A DNA stretch of 29,709 nt from an uncultured Blautia sp. (GCA_900765525.1 CAAFRY010000294.1:1-29709); one strand, 5' to 3'; positions 1 through 9,026 are shown, counted from the stretch's first letter. The notes: a model not told the origin generated them from the sequence alone. Numbers and translations are program-made.

Positions 1-32
1 ACAATTAAACAATAAGACAAATCTGTATGATT

Positions 33-66
33 GGGAAGAGGTTTCGGTCTCTTCCCTTTATTTTTG
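33..66 (+). terminator. Intrinsic terminator of a gene left of the window
   Basis: GGGAAGAG (33-40) and CTCTTCCC (49-56) form a perfect 8-bp stem, followed on the plus strand by TTTATTTTTG. The U-rich side is on the plus strand, so it ends a transcript entering from the left and not the minus-strand GH4 gene. Bases 67-134 hold nothing else that I recognise. Confidence 0.7.
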
Positions 67-134
67 CCAATGATAATTATACTCTAAGTGGATTCTCCAA
101 CAGTAGGTTAATCCCTGATGAAAGGTTTGCTTTT

Positions 135-1538
135 TTATTTTTTCCATCCTTCGGGAAGGTATTTTCTGGTGCCTTCCAGCATATCATCTACCAGCGTTCT
201 CACCTGGCTCTCTGTACATTTTTTCCCTTTTACCAGAGGGTCGTTGAGGAAAGCCTGAACTACCAGCTCTTTATCATAGGTAAGAGCTGCTTTCAGGGTC
301 AATTCATGATTTTGTACATGAGGCATTATCAGCTCTCTTACATTCTCCGGCAGCTTTCCGGCAGCCACAGGACGGATGGAGTCCCGCTCAAAGACTGCGT
401 TTGTTTCTACTACTGCCTCTGAGGGCAAATTGGGAATTTGAAGAACCCTGTTTGGTATGTTTACATTGCTTATCACTCTCTCTAAGCCGCACAGGGCCTT
501 AATCAACAGGATGCCTTCTTCTCCTGTAGGTTTTAACTCTACTTCCTCTTCTTTTGCCAGCAGCTTGTGACTTTTTTCCAGTCGTTCCTGTAAATCCTTT
601 TTCCTCCACTCCACTGTAGTGAGGCCGAATTTCCAGCCTGTAACAGTTTCCGGATTATTCAAATACTGGTCTCCCGGCATAAATTCCGCCAGATGTCTGT
701 CTCCTGCTGCAGCAATAAGGCCATACCTTTTAAACAAGTCAAATTTCACCCTATGGGCACATGCAAAGCTGCTGTTGGCCCAGTTCTTATCCGGTTCGTT
801 ATAGCCTTCTTCAAAATGCTGCTCTACATATTCCCGGTAAATCGGAAACAAATCAATACCTTTATAGGAAGCATAGTCAAACCAGGTAAAATGATTGATG
901 CCCAAAACGTTTACATGAATATCTCTTCTGTCTATATCAGCAATTCCCAGCTTTTCCTCTGCAATACCTTTCAACACTTTCTGTGTCCCGAATACCTCAT
1001 GGCAACATCCAAAAGCTTTTATCTCCGGATACACATGATACAGGGTTTTCACACAAAGGCTCATGGGATTGGTATAGTTAATTACCCAGGCTTGAGGTGC
1101 ATACTTTTTCACCGCCTGCCCAATGGTCACAAACATAGGAATAGTGCGCAAGGCCCGCATAATGCCTCCGGGACCTGCAGTATCTCCTACAGATTGATAA
1201 ATTCCAAGGCGCTCCGGCATATGCACATCTATTTCCATTTCGTCAAAGGTCCCCGGCAAAATAGAAATCACTACAAAATCCGTACCTGTCAGAGCACTCT
1301 CTAAATCCCCGCAGGTCTCATACTTCCACTTTCCTACAGCATCCTCTCTCTGGGAAACATCATTTCCGATAGTCTCATTGGCTTTAGCAGCCTCCTGGTC
1401 TAAATCAAATAAGCGAATAGTTCCGTTCATATTTGGCTCTAAAGCCAAATCCGTCATAAAGGTCCAGGCCCAGCCTCTGGAGCCTCCTCCAATATATGCA
1501 ATCTGCAGGTCTGAGACCTTACCATCCTTATAAATCAT
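135..1538 (-). CDS. lplD: GH4 family glycosidase, alpha-galacturonidase (LplD) type
   Basis: A 467-residue protein with the layout of glycoside hydrolase family 4: an N-terminal NAD-binding Rossmann segment (IAYIGGGSRGWAW, residues about 13-25), an NYTNP segment, and the GCCHEVFG signature near residue 178. GH4 enzymes use NAD+ and a divalent metal bound by Cys/His to cleave glycosides by oxidation and elimination. The four-residue motif separates subgroups: CHSV is typical of alpha-galactosidases/glucosidases, CNVP of phospho-glycosidases, and CHEV of the B. subtilis LplD alpha-galacturonidase group. CHEV here, plus the lplABC-like transporter genes just upstream, points to hydrolysis of galacturonides in the cytoplasm after ABC uptake. 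It is the last gene of the operon, 28 bases after the second permease, with an AG-rich weak ribosome site. The GH4 family is secure; substrate is inferred. Confidence 0.87.
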   Translation of the reverse strand: MIYKDGKVSDLQIAYIGGGSRGWAWTFMTDLALEPNMNGTIRLFDLDQEAAKANETIGNDVSQREDAVGKWKYETCGDLESALTGTDFVVISILPGTFDEMEIDVHMPERLGIYQSVGDTAGPGGIMRALRTIPMFVTIGQAVKKYAPQAWVINYTNPMSLCVKTLYHVYPEIKAFGCCHEVFGTQKVLKGIAEEKLGIADIDRRDIHVNVLGINHFTWFDYASYKGIDLFPIYREYVEQHFEEGYNEPDKNWANSSFACAHRVKFDLFKRYGLIAAAGDRHLAEFMPGDQYLNNPETVTGWKFGLTTVEWRKKDLQERLEKSHKLLAKEEEVELKPTGEEGILLIKALCGLERVISNVNIPNRVLQIPNLPSEAVVETNAVFERDSIRPVAAGKLPENVRELIMPHVQNHELTLKAALTYDKELVVQAFLNDPLVKGKKCTESQVRTLVDDMLEGTRKYLPEGWKK

Positions 1539-1566
1539 ATTATCGTCTCTCTCTTTCTTTTTTTCA

Positions 1567-2412
1567 TTAACCTTTCAAGCCAGATGTGCTGATACCCTCA
1601 ACTATATATCTCTGAAGGAAAATAAAAATCAGCATAATGGGCAGCACCGACAAAGTTGCCATAGCAAACATAGCTCCGTAATCTGACGAAGACCCCGGGT
1701 CGCTGAAAAGCTTCAGGGCCAGGCTGACCGGATATTTTGTAGAATCGTTGATATAAAGCAATGCGGAAAGAAAATCATCCCATCTCCACATAAAGGAAAA
1801 AATACCTGAAGTAATCAGCACCGGCAGCATCAGCGGAAAGATTACTCTCCGAAAAATCCCGTAGTAAGAGCAGCCGTCAATCTTGGCCGCCTCATCCAGC
1901 TCTCTCGGAATTCCCTCTATAAAATTCATCATCAGATAGGTAAAAAATCCCTGAACCGCAAAGCAATAGGGCACAATCAAAGGCAGGTATGAATTTACCC
2001 ACCCCAGTTTCTGATACCATAAATACTGAGGAATCATCAGCACCTGGGCCGGAAGCATCATGGTCAGAAGCATGGCCACAACAAGAATCCTCTTTCCCCT
2101 AAACCTGCACCTGGCAAGCCCATAGGCAACAACGGCAGAAGAAAGAACGGTTCCTACCGTGGCCACAATGGAGATAAAAAGGGAATTTTTAAAGAATACA
2201 TCAAAACCCACACCGGCAAATCCCTTCCATCCGTTTATGTAATTTTCTGCTGTAAATTCTTCCGGTATCAGCTGGGCTGCTGTTGTAAAAATAGTTCCTG
2301 TTTCTTTGAAAGAGCTCATTATCATCCAAACCAGGGGATATATCATTATCAATCCGAAAATAGTTACCAGTACATGATAAACCACTTTCTTATATACTTT
2401 CTTTCTTCTCAT
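1567..2412 (-). CDS. ABC sugar transporter permease, MalG/LplC type
   Basis: A 281-residue inner-membrane permease with six expected membrane segments. The cytoplasmic EAA loop reads ELDEAAKIDGCSYYGIFRRV (residues about 170-190) and docks the ATPase. The C-terminal YIVEGISTSGLKG is typical of the MalG/CUT1 group. It pairs with the permease 3 bases upstream to form the channel for the lipoprotein encoded first in the operon. No ATPase gene lies nearby, which is usual for CUT1 systems of Firmicutes that share MsmK. The ligand is not readable from the permease; by context it is probably a uronic-acid-containing or other plant oligosaccharide. Confidence 0.93.
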   Translation of the reverse strand: MRRKKVYKKVVYHVLVTIFGLIMIYPLVWMIMSSFKETGTIFTTAAQLIPEEFTAENYINGWKGFAGVGFDVFFKNSLFISIVATVGTVLSSAVVAYGLARCRFRGKRILVVAMLLTMMLPAQVLMIPQYLWYQKLGWVNSYLPLIVPYCFAVQGFFTYLMMNFIEGIPRELDEAAKIDGCSYYGIFRRVIFPLMLPVLITSGIFSFMWRWDDFLSALLYINDSTKYPVSLALKLFSDPGSSSDYGAMFAMATLSVLPIMLIFIFLQRYIVEGISTSGLKG

Positions 2413-2415
2413 GAC

Positions 2416-3330
2416 TCACCCATTCCCTTCATCATACACCCAGAATCGTTTTGTAGCAAATAAAGCCAGAGTAATCAGCCCTACAATAAGCAGCATTACC
2501 CATGCCATGGCGGCGCCGTAGCCTGTATTGTAAAATTTAAAGGATTGAAAATAGGTATAAACCGTATAAAACAGCGTGGAGTCCATGGGTTTTCCCTGGG
2601 TAATAATAAAGCACTGGGTAAAGGCCAGGAATCCGTTAATCATCTGCATAACCAGATTAAAGAAAATCGTGGGCGTCAGAAGAGGAAGAGTAATCCTGAA
2701 AAACTTCTTTATGCTGTTGGCCCCGTCCACGTCAGCGGCCTCATATAATTCTGCCGGAATCTGTTTTAAGGCAGACAGAAAAATCAGCATAGAAGAGCCA
2801 AATTGCCATACCGCCAAAATAATCAGAGTCCAAATGGCCGTTTTTGTATTGCCTAACCACCCGAAATCCTGAGGAAATCCAAAGATACTTAGTATCTTAT
2901 TGATTACACCGTCCGCCGCAAACATCCTTTTCCACAAAATGGCCACTGCCACAGAACCTCCGATAATGGAGGGAAGATAATACACTGCACGGTAAAATGC
3001 GGAAGCCTTGCTGGGCTTTACCAAAATCATAGCCACAATCAGGGCAAAAACTAATTTCAGAGGAACTGACACTAAGGCAAAATAAAAGGTAACGCCAATA
3101 GACTTCCAGAATTTAGGGTCATCGGTAAACATTTTTATATAATTTTCCATGCCGCACCACTGAGGGGCCGATAAAATGTCATAATTACAAAAGGAATAAT
3201 ACAATGAAATTCCCATAGGCACAATCATAAACACCAGAAACCCTATGATAAAGGGCAGGGAACAGACTACGCCCGCCACACTTTCTGTATTTAATCTTTG
3301 GCTCAGCGTCATATTTCTTTTTTTCTTCAT
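2416..3330 (-). CDS. ABC sugar transporter permease, MalF/LplB type
   Basis: A 304-residue permease with a hydrophobic first segment near residues 20-45 (VVCSLPFIIGFLVFMIVPMG) and about six helices. The EAA loop is AELYEAADVDGANSIKKFFR, near residues 190-210. It belongs to the MalF/UgpA group of CUT1 transporters and forms a heterodimer with the downstream MalG-type protein. The start ATG at 3330 follows a GGGAG ribosome site about eight bases upstream. It lies directly behind the hairpin at the end of the lipoprotein gene, so its expression is probably below that of the lipoprotein. Confidence 0.93.
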   Translation of the reverse strand: MKKKRNMTLSQRLNTESVAGVVCSLPFIIGFLVFMIVPMGISLYYSFCNYDILSAPQWCGMENYIKMFTDDPKFWKSIGVTFYFALVSVPLKLVFALIVAMILVKPSKASAFYRAVYYLPSIIGGSVAVAILWKRMFAADGVINKILSIFGFPQDFGWLGNTKTAIWTLIILAVWQFGSSMLIFLSALKQIPAELYEAADVDGANSIKKFFRITLPLLTPTIFFNLVMQMINGFLAFTQCFIITQGKPMDSTLFYTVYTYFQSFKFYNTGYGAAMAWVMLLIVGLITLALFATKRFWVYDEGNG

Positions 3331-3348
3331 ACGAATCTCCCTTTCTGT

Positions 3349-3373
3349 CCGGACAGGAATTATTCCTGTCCGG
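3349..3373 (-). repeat. Perfect hairpin across the lipoprotein stop codon
   Basis: CCGGACAGGAA (3349-3359) and its exact reverse complement (3363-3373) flank three bases that contain most of the TAA stop of the binding-protein gene. No U-tract follows on the minus strand, so it is not a full intrinsic terminator. Such stems after the binding-protein gene of ABC operons (for example malE-malF) block 3' decay and leave more binding protein than permease. That role is inferred here. Confidence 0.75.
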
Positions 3374-4673
3374 CAGCCATATAGGCATTTCCTTCTTCAA
3401 AAAGCTGTTTTGCAGCGTCCTCGGCGGAAATCTGGCCGTATAATACCTGCTCCTCCAGATTCTTCAGCAAATCATAAACCTCATTAGCGCCATTAGGAGC
3501 AGCGGGATTGATGGTGCTGCAGGTAGGAGTCACTACATTATTTACATATTCCACAATTTTCTGATTTGTTTCATCCAGCATGGGGGTAATCGCTTCTGCC
3601 ACAGATTCGGAAATAGGAACACCTCTCTCTCCTAATAAAACCTTGTTACACTCTACAGAATTTGTAATATAATCCAATACCTTAACTGCCTCATCCGGAT
3701 TTTTGCAGTCCGTGGTCACGGCAAAAAACTGACTTGGCTTTAAGTAATTTGACTTTTCCAGATTGTTAGAGGGCCAGGTTGTAATTCCCAGCTCCATCCC
3801 TTCCGGAGCTGCTTCTTGTATTGCTGCCAGCTGATTGGAATAGGCAAAGGCACACCAGGACATATTCTCCGGGCTGCTGCCGTAAATTATAGGGTCTTGT
3901 TCTGCAGCTCCTATGGTGATTTCCGTAAAAACGCTGGGGTCAATGTGCCAGCCTTCCTGGATTCCCTGCTCTTCCAGGGCAAAAATTGTTTCGATGTCTT
4001 CCCAGCCGTTGGCCCCCAGCTTCCCTTCCTCAAAAAATACCTGGTCCTTAGCCCTCAGCCAATACTCCGGCAGGGTTTCATGGTTATAGCCCACATTTGT
4101 TTTCAAGCCTGTTTTTTCCTGTATTTCTTTGGAAAGCTCTACAAATTCATCTATAGTCATACCGTCCTTTACTTCAATGCCTGCCTCGTCCAGCACTGTT
4201 TTATTGTAAAGCAGTGCCGGGGCGTTAACTCCGTTGCACACCGCATAGGTCTTACCATCGATTTTTGCAGATTCCAAAATACTCTCGTCTGCATCTGATA
4301 AATTTAAAGTGCCGTCCTCGATATAGGGAGTCAAATCAAGAAGCAGTCCGTTTTTTACATACTGGTCATAATACTGTAAATCCATCTGCACAATGTCCGG
4401 CAGGGTATGGCCTGCGGAAGCTGTAGCCAGCTTGTTCCAATAATCGTTCCACTCGGAAAATTGTCCGTCAAAGCTAATTCCGGGATTCTCCTCTGCATAC
4501 ATATCCAGCACCTGACTTGTTCTTTCATTTCGCACCTGATTTCCCCACCAGGCAAAGGTCAGCTTGTTAGAATCTTCCTTTGTATTTTCTTTATTATCGC
4601 TGCTGCTTCCGCAGGCCGCCATACTGCAAACCATTATGGTTCCCAGCAGCATTGCTATTATCCTTTTCCTCAT
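3360..4673 (-). CDS. ABC transporter sugar-binding lipoprotein
   Basis: Extracellular solute-binding protein of the CUT1/MalE-like family 1, 437 residues from the chosen start. The N-terminus MRKRIIAMLLGTIMVCSMAAC is a lipoprotein signal peptide: basic start, hydrophobic core and the lipobox MAAC, with Cys as the new N-terminus, followed by an acidic/polar linker (GSSSDNKENTKEDSN). An upstream in-frame ATG at 4748 would add 25 residues but overlaps the likely promoter. The ATG at 4673 has GAGGAAG about eight bases before it and puts the signal peptide first. It captures an oligosaccharide and hands it to the two permeases encoded next. First gene of the operon; divergent from the sensor kinase. 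The ligand is unknown; the downstream GH4 gene suggests a galacturonide-type sugar. Confidence 0.92.
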   Translation of the reverse strand: MRKRIIAMLLGTIMVCSMAACGSSSDNKENTKEDSNKLTFAWWGNQVRNERTSQVLDMYAEENPGISFDGQFSEWNDYWNKLATASAGHTLPDIVQMDLQYYDQYVKNGLLLDLTPYIEDGTLNLSDADESILESAKIDGKTYAVCNGVNAPALLYNKTVLDEAGIEVKDGMTIDEFVELSKEIQEKTGLKTNVGYNHETLPEYWLRAKDQVFFEEGKLGANGWEDIETIFALEEQGIQEGWHIDPSVFTEITIGAAEQDPIIYGSSPENMSWCAFAYSNQLAAIQEAAPEGMELGITTWPSNNLEKSNYLKPSQFFAVTTDCKNPDEAVKVLDYITNSVECNKVLLGERGVPISESVAEAITPMLDETNQKIVEYVNNVVTPTCSTINPAAPNGANEVYDLLKNLEEQVLYGQISAEDAAKQLFEEGNAYMAAGQE

Positions 4674-4734
4674 TCCTTGCTTCCTCGTTTCTTTTTCATT
4701 TTCACTTTTGCCGTGCACAGCTTTTGTGATTATT

Positions 4735-4763
4735 ATTATATTGCACATCTTATGGGGAATAAA
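4735..4763 (-). promoter_or_regulatory. Probable promoter of the ABC/GH4 operon
   Basis: On the minus strand TATAAT (4735-4740) has TTTATT 17 bases upstream (4758-4763). The -10 is perfect and the -35 is poor, as expected for a promoter that needs an activator, here probably the AraC-type regulator encoded at 6657-8231. Confidence 0.5.
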
Positions 4764-4815
4764 TAAACAAAACCTAGTTGTTCTTACACGAAACCGTGGT
4801 TTTTCACCGGCATTC

Positions 4816-4843
4816 TTGTTTTTTCAAACAGCCTTGTTATAAT
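4816..4843 (+). promoter_or_regulatory. Probable promoter of the sensor kinase/regulator pair
   Basis: TTGTTT (4816-4821), a 16-base spacer and TATAAT (4838-4843), about 40 bases before the kinase start and back-to-back with the ABC operon promoter. Confidence 0.6.
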
Positions 4844-4884
4844 AAGAACACATTATTTCCAAATCCCCGAATAAGGAGTTTATG

Positions 4885-6660
4885 ATGTTTAAATTTTTAG
4901 CATGCAAAATAAGAAACGCACCTCTGGCACAAAAATTCCTGATAATTCTTTTGCCTGGTATTTTTTTATTAGCTTTTGTAATATTTGTAGGATTCTTGTT
5001 GATTATCCAATCCAGTAATCAGACTTTATATCAGACCTCAGGAGAGCTTCTGTCCTACTCCTCCAAAGATATTACCAGTCATCTGAATTCCATACAGGAT
5101 ATGGCTAACTTTATATTGGAAGATTCTTCTATACAATCTATGCTAAGTAAAACTAAAGATTCAGAGGATGGCGGTACTCCTATGAATATTTACTCAGATA
5201 TACATGCAGTTCTCAATACCTATTATCAAAGATATAAATCTGACTACATTGACTATATCCAGATAATCAATCAGAATTTTTCTGTGCTTTCTTCGGGAAT
5301 CGACTCTCATGTCATGTCTGCTGATTTGCAGAAAGATTTGATAGATACTGCCAGAAAAGGGGATGGACGTCTGTGTTGGATAACCGATTACAGCGATACA
5401 TACGGCATTTTCTTAGTGAGAAGTATACGGAGAATAGAGCATTTAAAGTTGGATGAATTGGGAATACTGATAATCAATGTAGACCTGAACCAAATGCTGG
5501 AGGATATTTCTGCATCAGGAAACGGTGAAAACCGTGTTTCTTATATTCTGTGCAGTCAGGAACAATTATTATATGTGCCGGAGCATTTAAAAAAGCTGTC
5601 CAGGGAAGAAATGTCCTCTCTGCCTTCATCCTCCTTTTCCATACAGGACCTGTGCGGTCAAAAATATTTTATTGTACCGGGAAGCATCTCATCGGCAGAC
5701 TGGAATTACTATTGTCTTTCCCCTTACGAAGGCATGTACCGCAACATACGCTTTTTCCAGAATTTATTTATTGTGATTCTTATTTTCAGCCTCTTTCTGT
5801 GCATACTGCTCACCACAATGCTGATGAGGCCTCTCATGACACATTTTGACACATTGATGAAAAAGATAAATGCATTTGGAAACGAAAATTTCGAAATTAT
5901 TCAGGTGCCTTATTCCTATGAAAACCGTCAGGATGAAATTGGACTTCTCCATCAGCAGTTTGATTCCATGGCCAAAAAAATCCAAACCCTTATCAAAGAA
6001 GTTTATGAAGCCAAGCTTCTGGCTAAGGAATCCCAGCTCAAGGCTCTGGAAATGCAGATAAACCCTCATTTTTTGTACAATACCCTGCAGTCTATTAACT
6101 GGCGCAGCAAAATGCTGGGAGACCAACAAATTTCCCTAATGACAGAATCTCTGGGGAAATTGCTGCACATCACGCTGAGCCGCCGGAATGAGGATTCTTC
6201 CCTTAGGCAGGAATTGGAGCTGGTAAGGTACTACATGAATATACAGGAGATACGCTATGAGGACGGTCTTTCCTATGAAGCACAGGTACCTGAGGGACTT
6301 ATGGGTGCTTATCTTCCGAAATTTACGCTTCAGCCTCTGGTGGAAAATGCTATTCATTACACGTTGGAAGAAGACAGCGACATCTGCCATATACAAATCC
6401 AGGGGCATCTGGACCAAGACAGCCTGGTAATAACGGTTTCTAATACTGGTTCCCGCTTTGAAGAGAATTTACTGGAAAAGCTTTTACGCAAGGAAATTTT
6501 GCCTCATGGTTTTGGTATCGGTATCCTGAATGTGCATAAACGCCTGGAGCTGGCATTCGGACATGATTTTACACTGGATTTTCTGAATCAGAAGGGATTT
6601 GCCATAGTAAAGCTGACGTTTCCTTTCTATCCGGGGAAAAAGAAAGGAGAATTGCTATGA
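4885..6660 (+). CDS. yesM: Sensor histidine kinase, YesM/HPK7 type
   Basis: A membrane kinase of about 591 residues. Two membrane segments (about residues 18-43 and 290-313) enclose an extracellular sensor region of some 245 residues; a HAMP linker follows. The His_kinase domain holds ALEMQINPHFLYNTLQSINW, with the phospho-accepting His near residue 395. The ATPase part has the N-box PLVENAIHY and the glycine-rich GFGIGILNVHKRLELAFG. Tandem ATGs occur at 4882 and 4885; AAGGAG ends six bases before the second and only three before the first, so 4885 is preferred. It presumably senses the sugar, alone or through the binding protein, and phosphorylates the downstream regulator, whose start codon overlaps its stop (ATGA). 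Confidence 0.93.
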   Translation: MFKFLACKIRNAPLAQKFLIILLPGIFLLAFVIFVGFLLIIQSSNQTLYQTSGELLSYSSKDITSHLNSIQDMANFILEDSSIQSMLSKTKDSEDGGTPMNIYSDIHAVLNTYYQRYKSDYIDYIQIINQNFSVLSSGIDSHVMSADLQKDLIDTARKGDGRLCWITDYSDTYGIFLVRSIRRIEHLKLDELGILIINVDLNQMLEDISASGNGENRVSYILCSQEQLLYVPEHLKKLSREEMSSLPSSSFSIQDLCGQKYFIVPGSISSADWNYYCLSPYEGMYRNIRFFQNLFIVILIFSLFLCILLTTMLMRPLMTHFDTLMKKINAFGNENFEIIQVPYSYENRQDEIGLLHQQFDSMAKKIQTLIKEVYEAKLLAKESQLKALEMQINPHFLYNTLQSINWRSKMLGDQQISLMTESLGKLLHITLSRRNEDSSLRQELELVRYYMNIQEIRYEDGLSYEAQVPEGLMGAYLPKFTLQPLVENAIHYTLEEDSDICHIQIQGHLDQDSLVITVSNTGSRFEENLLEKLLRKEILPHGFGIGILNVHKRLELAFGHDFTLDFLNQKGFAIVKLTFPFYPGKKKGELL

Positions 6661-8231
6661 TTCGCTTACTTATAGCTGATGATGAAAAAATGATACGGGA
6701 AACCATATGCAGTATTATTGATTGGGAAAGTCTGAATATCCAGGTTGTAGGTGTATGTAAGAACGGATTGGAGGCTTATGACGCTATTTTAGACGAATAT
6801 CCTGATATAGTCCTGACGGATATTCGTATGCCTAAGCTGTCCGGTTTAGAGTTAATCCGGAAAATCACGGAAAACCACGACCATATCCAGTTTATTATCC
6901 TCTCCGGCTATAATGAATTTTCCTATGCCAGAGAAGCAATGCGCTATGGAATCAAACATTATATTCTAAAGCCCTGCAGTGAGGAGGAGATTACCGAAGC
7001 AGTGAAAGACTGCATAAAAGAATATTACAAGAAGCTGACCATTGAAAATATGAAGCAGGATATAAAAACCGTCCATTCCCTTCTGGGTGAAAACCTGATG
7101 TTCCATATTCTGTTTCAGACCCTTTCTTCCAACGAGAATTCCGGTCTGCTGCCAGAGCTTTATGAGGGCTATGTAGATTTTTACCATACCTCTTACCAGC
7201 TATGCTATATCTATTTTCTGGAAGAGCAATGGGTCGATACATGCAGAGAAAAGATTCAAAAGCTGTTCCAGGATAACTGTCTTCCCTATTCTTTTCCTTA
7301 TGTTTATGTGAAAAATACCCTTACTTTCTTTTTCATGGACACACAGAAAAGCTACTCTTTTATGGATAGTCTTCTGGAAAATATAAATCTGGGCATAGGT
7401 TCCCAAATCTGCTCTTATCACAGGGAATCCTACTCCAGTCTGATTGAGCTTTTGAATACTTTGAGCAAGAAGGTAAAACGCTATGAGACGATTCATCTTT
7501 TCTCTGGTTCACAAAAAACAATCATATGTAATTATGACTTCCTGTTTCATCAGACCCAGGAATTAGCCAACCAGCTTCTTCTGGAAAACGACACTCTCCG
7601 GCATACCCGGCTTTTGGATGATTTGAAAAAGCTTCTGTCCTCTGTAAAAAGCCTGGAACTGCTTCGCTCCCTGATAAACAGTATTCTTATGAAAGCATCT
7701 CAGACCTGCACCTGTTTTTCTTCCGGAGAGATTACGGATATGATTAAGTTTATCAGCTCAGTCTCTTCTAACGAAGAAATCTGCAGCTTTATTTTCGAAA
7801 AACTGCATACTCTTCTTTCTGTGCCGCTGCTGGGTTCCAAGAAATACAAGCCCTTTATCCAGGAAATTCTTAATTACACCAACAGCCACATCAGCGAGCC
7901 GGACTTAACCTTGAAATGGATTGTTGAAAATCATTTGTTTATGAATGTGGACTATGTAAGCCGCCAGTTTGTTCTGCAGACCGGTGTGAAGTTTTCCACC
8001 TATCTGAACGACCTGCGTATCCAGAAAGCAAAACAGCTTCTGATTAACTGTGACAGCGAAAAAATCTATTATGTGGCAGAACAGGTGGGCTGCGGCAACA
8101 ATCCCCAGTATTTCAGCCATCTGTTTAAAAAATACACCAAGCTGACGCCTAAGGAATATGCCTTGCAGATGAAGGCCTCTCCCCATAACAACGGGGACAA
8201 AACACAAAGTGTCCAGCCCCCTGAAGCTTAA
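6657..8231 (+). CDS. yesN: Response regulator with AraC DNA-binding domain, YesN type
   Basis: A 524-residue regulator. The receiver domain (residues 1-120) has the acidic pocket D8/D9, phospho-acceptor D55 in VLTDIRMPK, and the conserved K105 in YILKP. A long central region without a clear motif (about 130-410) is usual for the YesN group. The C-terminal AraC domain has two helix-turn-helices, the second ending NPQYFSHLFKKYTKLTPKEYA. Its start overlaps the kinase stop by four bases, so the two are translationally coupled. Likely target: the divergent ABC/GH4 operon promoter. The last codons also form half of a transcription terminator for the opposing tatD operon. Confidence 0.94.
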   Translation: MIRLLIADDEKMIRETICSIIDWESLNIQVVGVCKNGLEAYDAILDEYPDIVLTDIRMPKLSGLELIRKITENHDHIQFIILSGYNEFSYAREAMRYGIKHYILKPCSEEEITEAVKDCIKEYYKKLTIENMKQDIKTVHSLLGENLMFHILFQTLSSNENSGLLPELYEGYVDFYHTSYQLCYIYFLEEQWVDTCREKIQKLFQDNCLPYSFPYVYVKNTLTFFFMDTQKSYSFMDSLLENINLGIGSQICSYHRESYSSLIELLNTLSKKVKRYETIHLFSGSQKTIICNYDFLFHQTQELANQLLLENDTLRHTRLLDDLKKLLSSVKSLELLRSLINSILMKASQTCTCFSSGEITDMIKFISSVSSNEEICSFIFEKLHTLLSVPLLGSKKYKPFIQEILNYTNSHISEPDLTLKWIVENHLFMNVDYVSRQFVLQTGVKFSTYLNDLRIQKAKQLLINCDSEKIYYVAEQVGCGNNPQYFSHLFKKYTKLTPKEYALQMKASPHNNGDKTQSVQPPEA

Positions 8232-8246
8232 AGGGGTTGGACACTT
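8199..8246 (-). terminator. Terminator of the ATPase/AI-2E/tatD operon
   Basis: AAGTGTCCAGCCCC (8207-8220) pairs over 14 positions, with one G-U, to 8233-8246. On the minus strand it is followed by TGTGTTTTG, a U-rich stretch; on the plus strand no T run follows. It therefore serves the tatD transcript. Its distal arm is coding sequence of the opposing yesN gene. Confidence 0.65.
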
Positions 8247-8255
8247 GTGAACGTG

Positions 8256-9026
8256 TCAGTACACTAGTCTAAACAATCTCTCTGCATTTCTCCTGGTAAC
8301 TTCTATAACGGTCTGGTAATCCACACCCTTAATCTCTCCGATGGCCTGGGCCACATAAGTAAGATAGAGAGAACAGTTCCGTTTCCCCCGGTAGGGCTCC
8401 GGAGCCAGGTAAGGAGCATCGGTTTCCAGAAGCAGGTAATCCAGAGGCGCATACTCTACCACCTCTTTCAGCTTCTTCCCGTTCTTGAAGGTTACCACGC
8501 CTCCTATTCCCAGGAAGTAGCCCATATTCATGTATTCCCTGGCCTGTTCCCTGGAATAAGAATAGCAATGGATAACTCCCTGTAAGCGGTCTGCACGTTC
8601 TGCCTTCATAATGTCTAAGGTGTCTTTGGCCGCATCCCGGCTGTGAACAATAATAGGAAGACCTGTTTCTTTGGCTAAATCCATCTGACGGACAAACCAT
8701 TTTTTCTGTACTTCGTGGTTTTCCTTATCCCAATAGTAATCCAGGCCAATCTCTCCTACTGCCACGATTTTCTCCTTTTCACATAAGCCCCTCATCCATT
8801 CCATGTGGTCTTCTGTCAGCTCCCCTACCTCGTCAGGGTGGATACCCACAGCGCCGTATACAAAGGGATACTGTTCTGTAAGCGTCACCGTATCCCTGAC
8901 TCCTCTGAGAGAGGCGCCTACATTTATGATTTTTTCAATGCCATGGGCTTCCATTGACCGGAGCAGGCTGTCCCTGTCCCGGTCAAAGGCCTGGTCGTCG
9001 TAGTGGGCGTGTGTCTCAAATATCAT
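8256..9026 (-). CDS. tatD: TatD family metal-dependent deoxyribonuclease
   Basis: A 256-residue TIM-barrel hydrolase of full TatD length. Metal ligands are visible in order: H6 and H8 in THAHYDD, the Glu of GEIGLDYY near 92, the His of IVHSRDA near 128, VIHCYSYS near 152 and the Asp of LLETDAPYL near 202. TatD proteins are Mg2+/Mn2+-dependent 3'-5' exonucleases linked to DNA repair and turnover. The start overlaps the upstream AI-2E gene by 11 bases, and AAAGGAG lies about ten bases before it. In many Firmicutes tatD follows metG directly; here an ATPase and a membrane protein gene sit between the two. Last gene of the operon. Confidence 0.93.
   Translation of the reverse strand: MIFETHAHYDDQAFDRDRDSLLRSMEAHGIEKIINVGASLRGVRDTVTLTEQYPFVYGAVGIHPDEVGELTEDHMEWMRGLCEKEKIVAVGEIGLDYYWDKENHEVQKKWFVRQMDLAKETGLPIIVHSRDAAKDTLDIMKAERADRLQGVIHCYSYSREQAREYMNMGYFLGIGGVVTFKNGKKLKEVVEYAPLDYLLLETDAPYLAPEPYRGKRNCSLYLTYVAQAIGEIKGVDYQTVIEVTRRNAERLFRLVY

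Noticed and set aside
693..1304. Plus-strand frame of 203 codons
   Set aside because: Antisense to the GH4 gene; no start signal and no family features.
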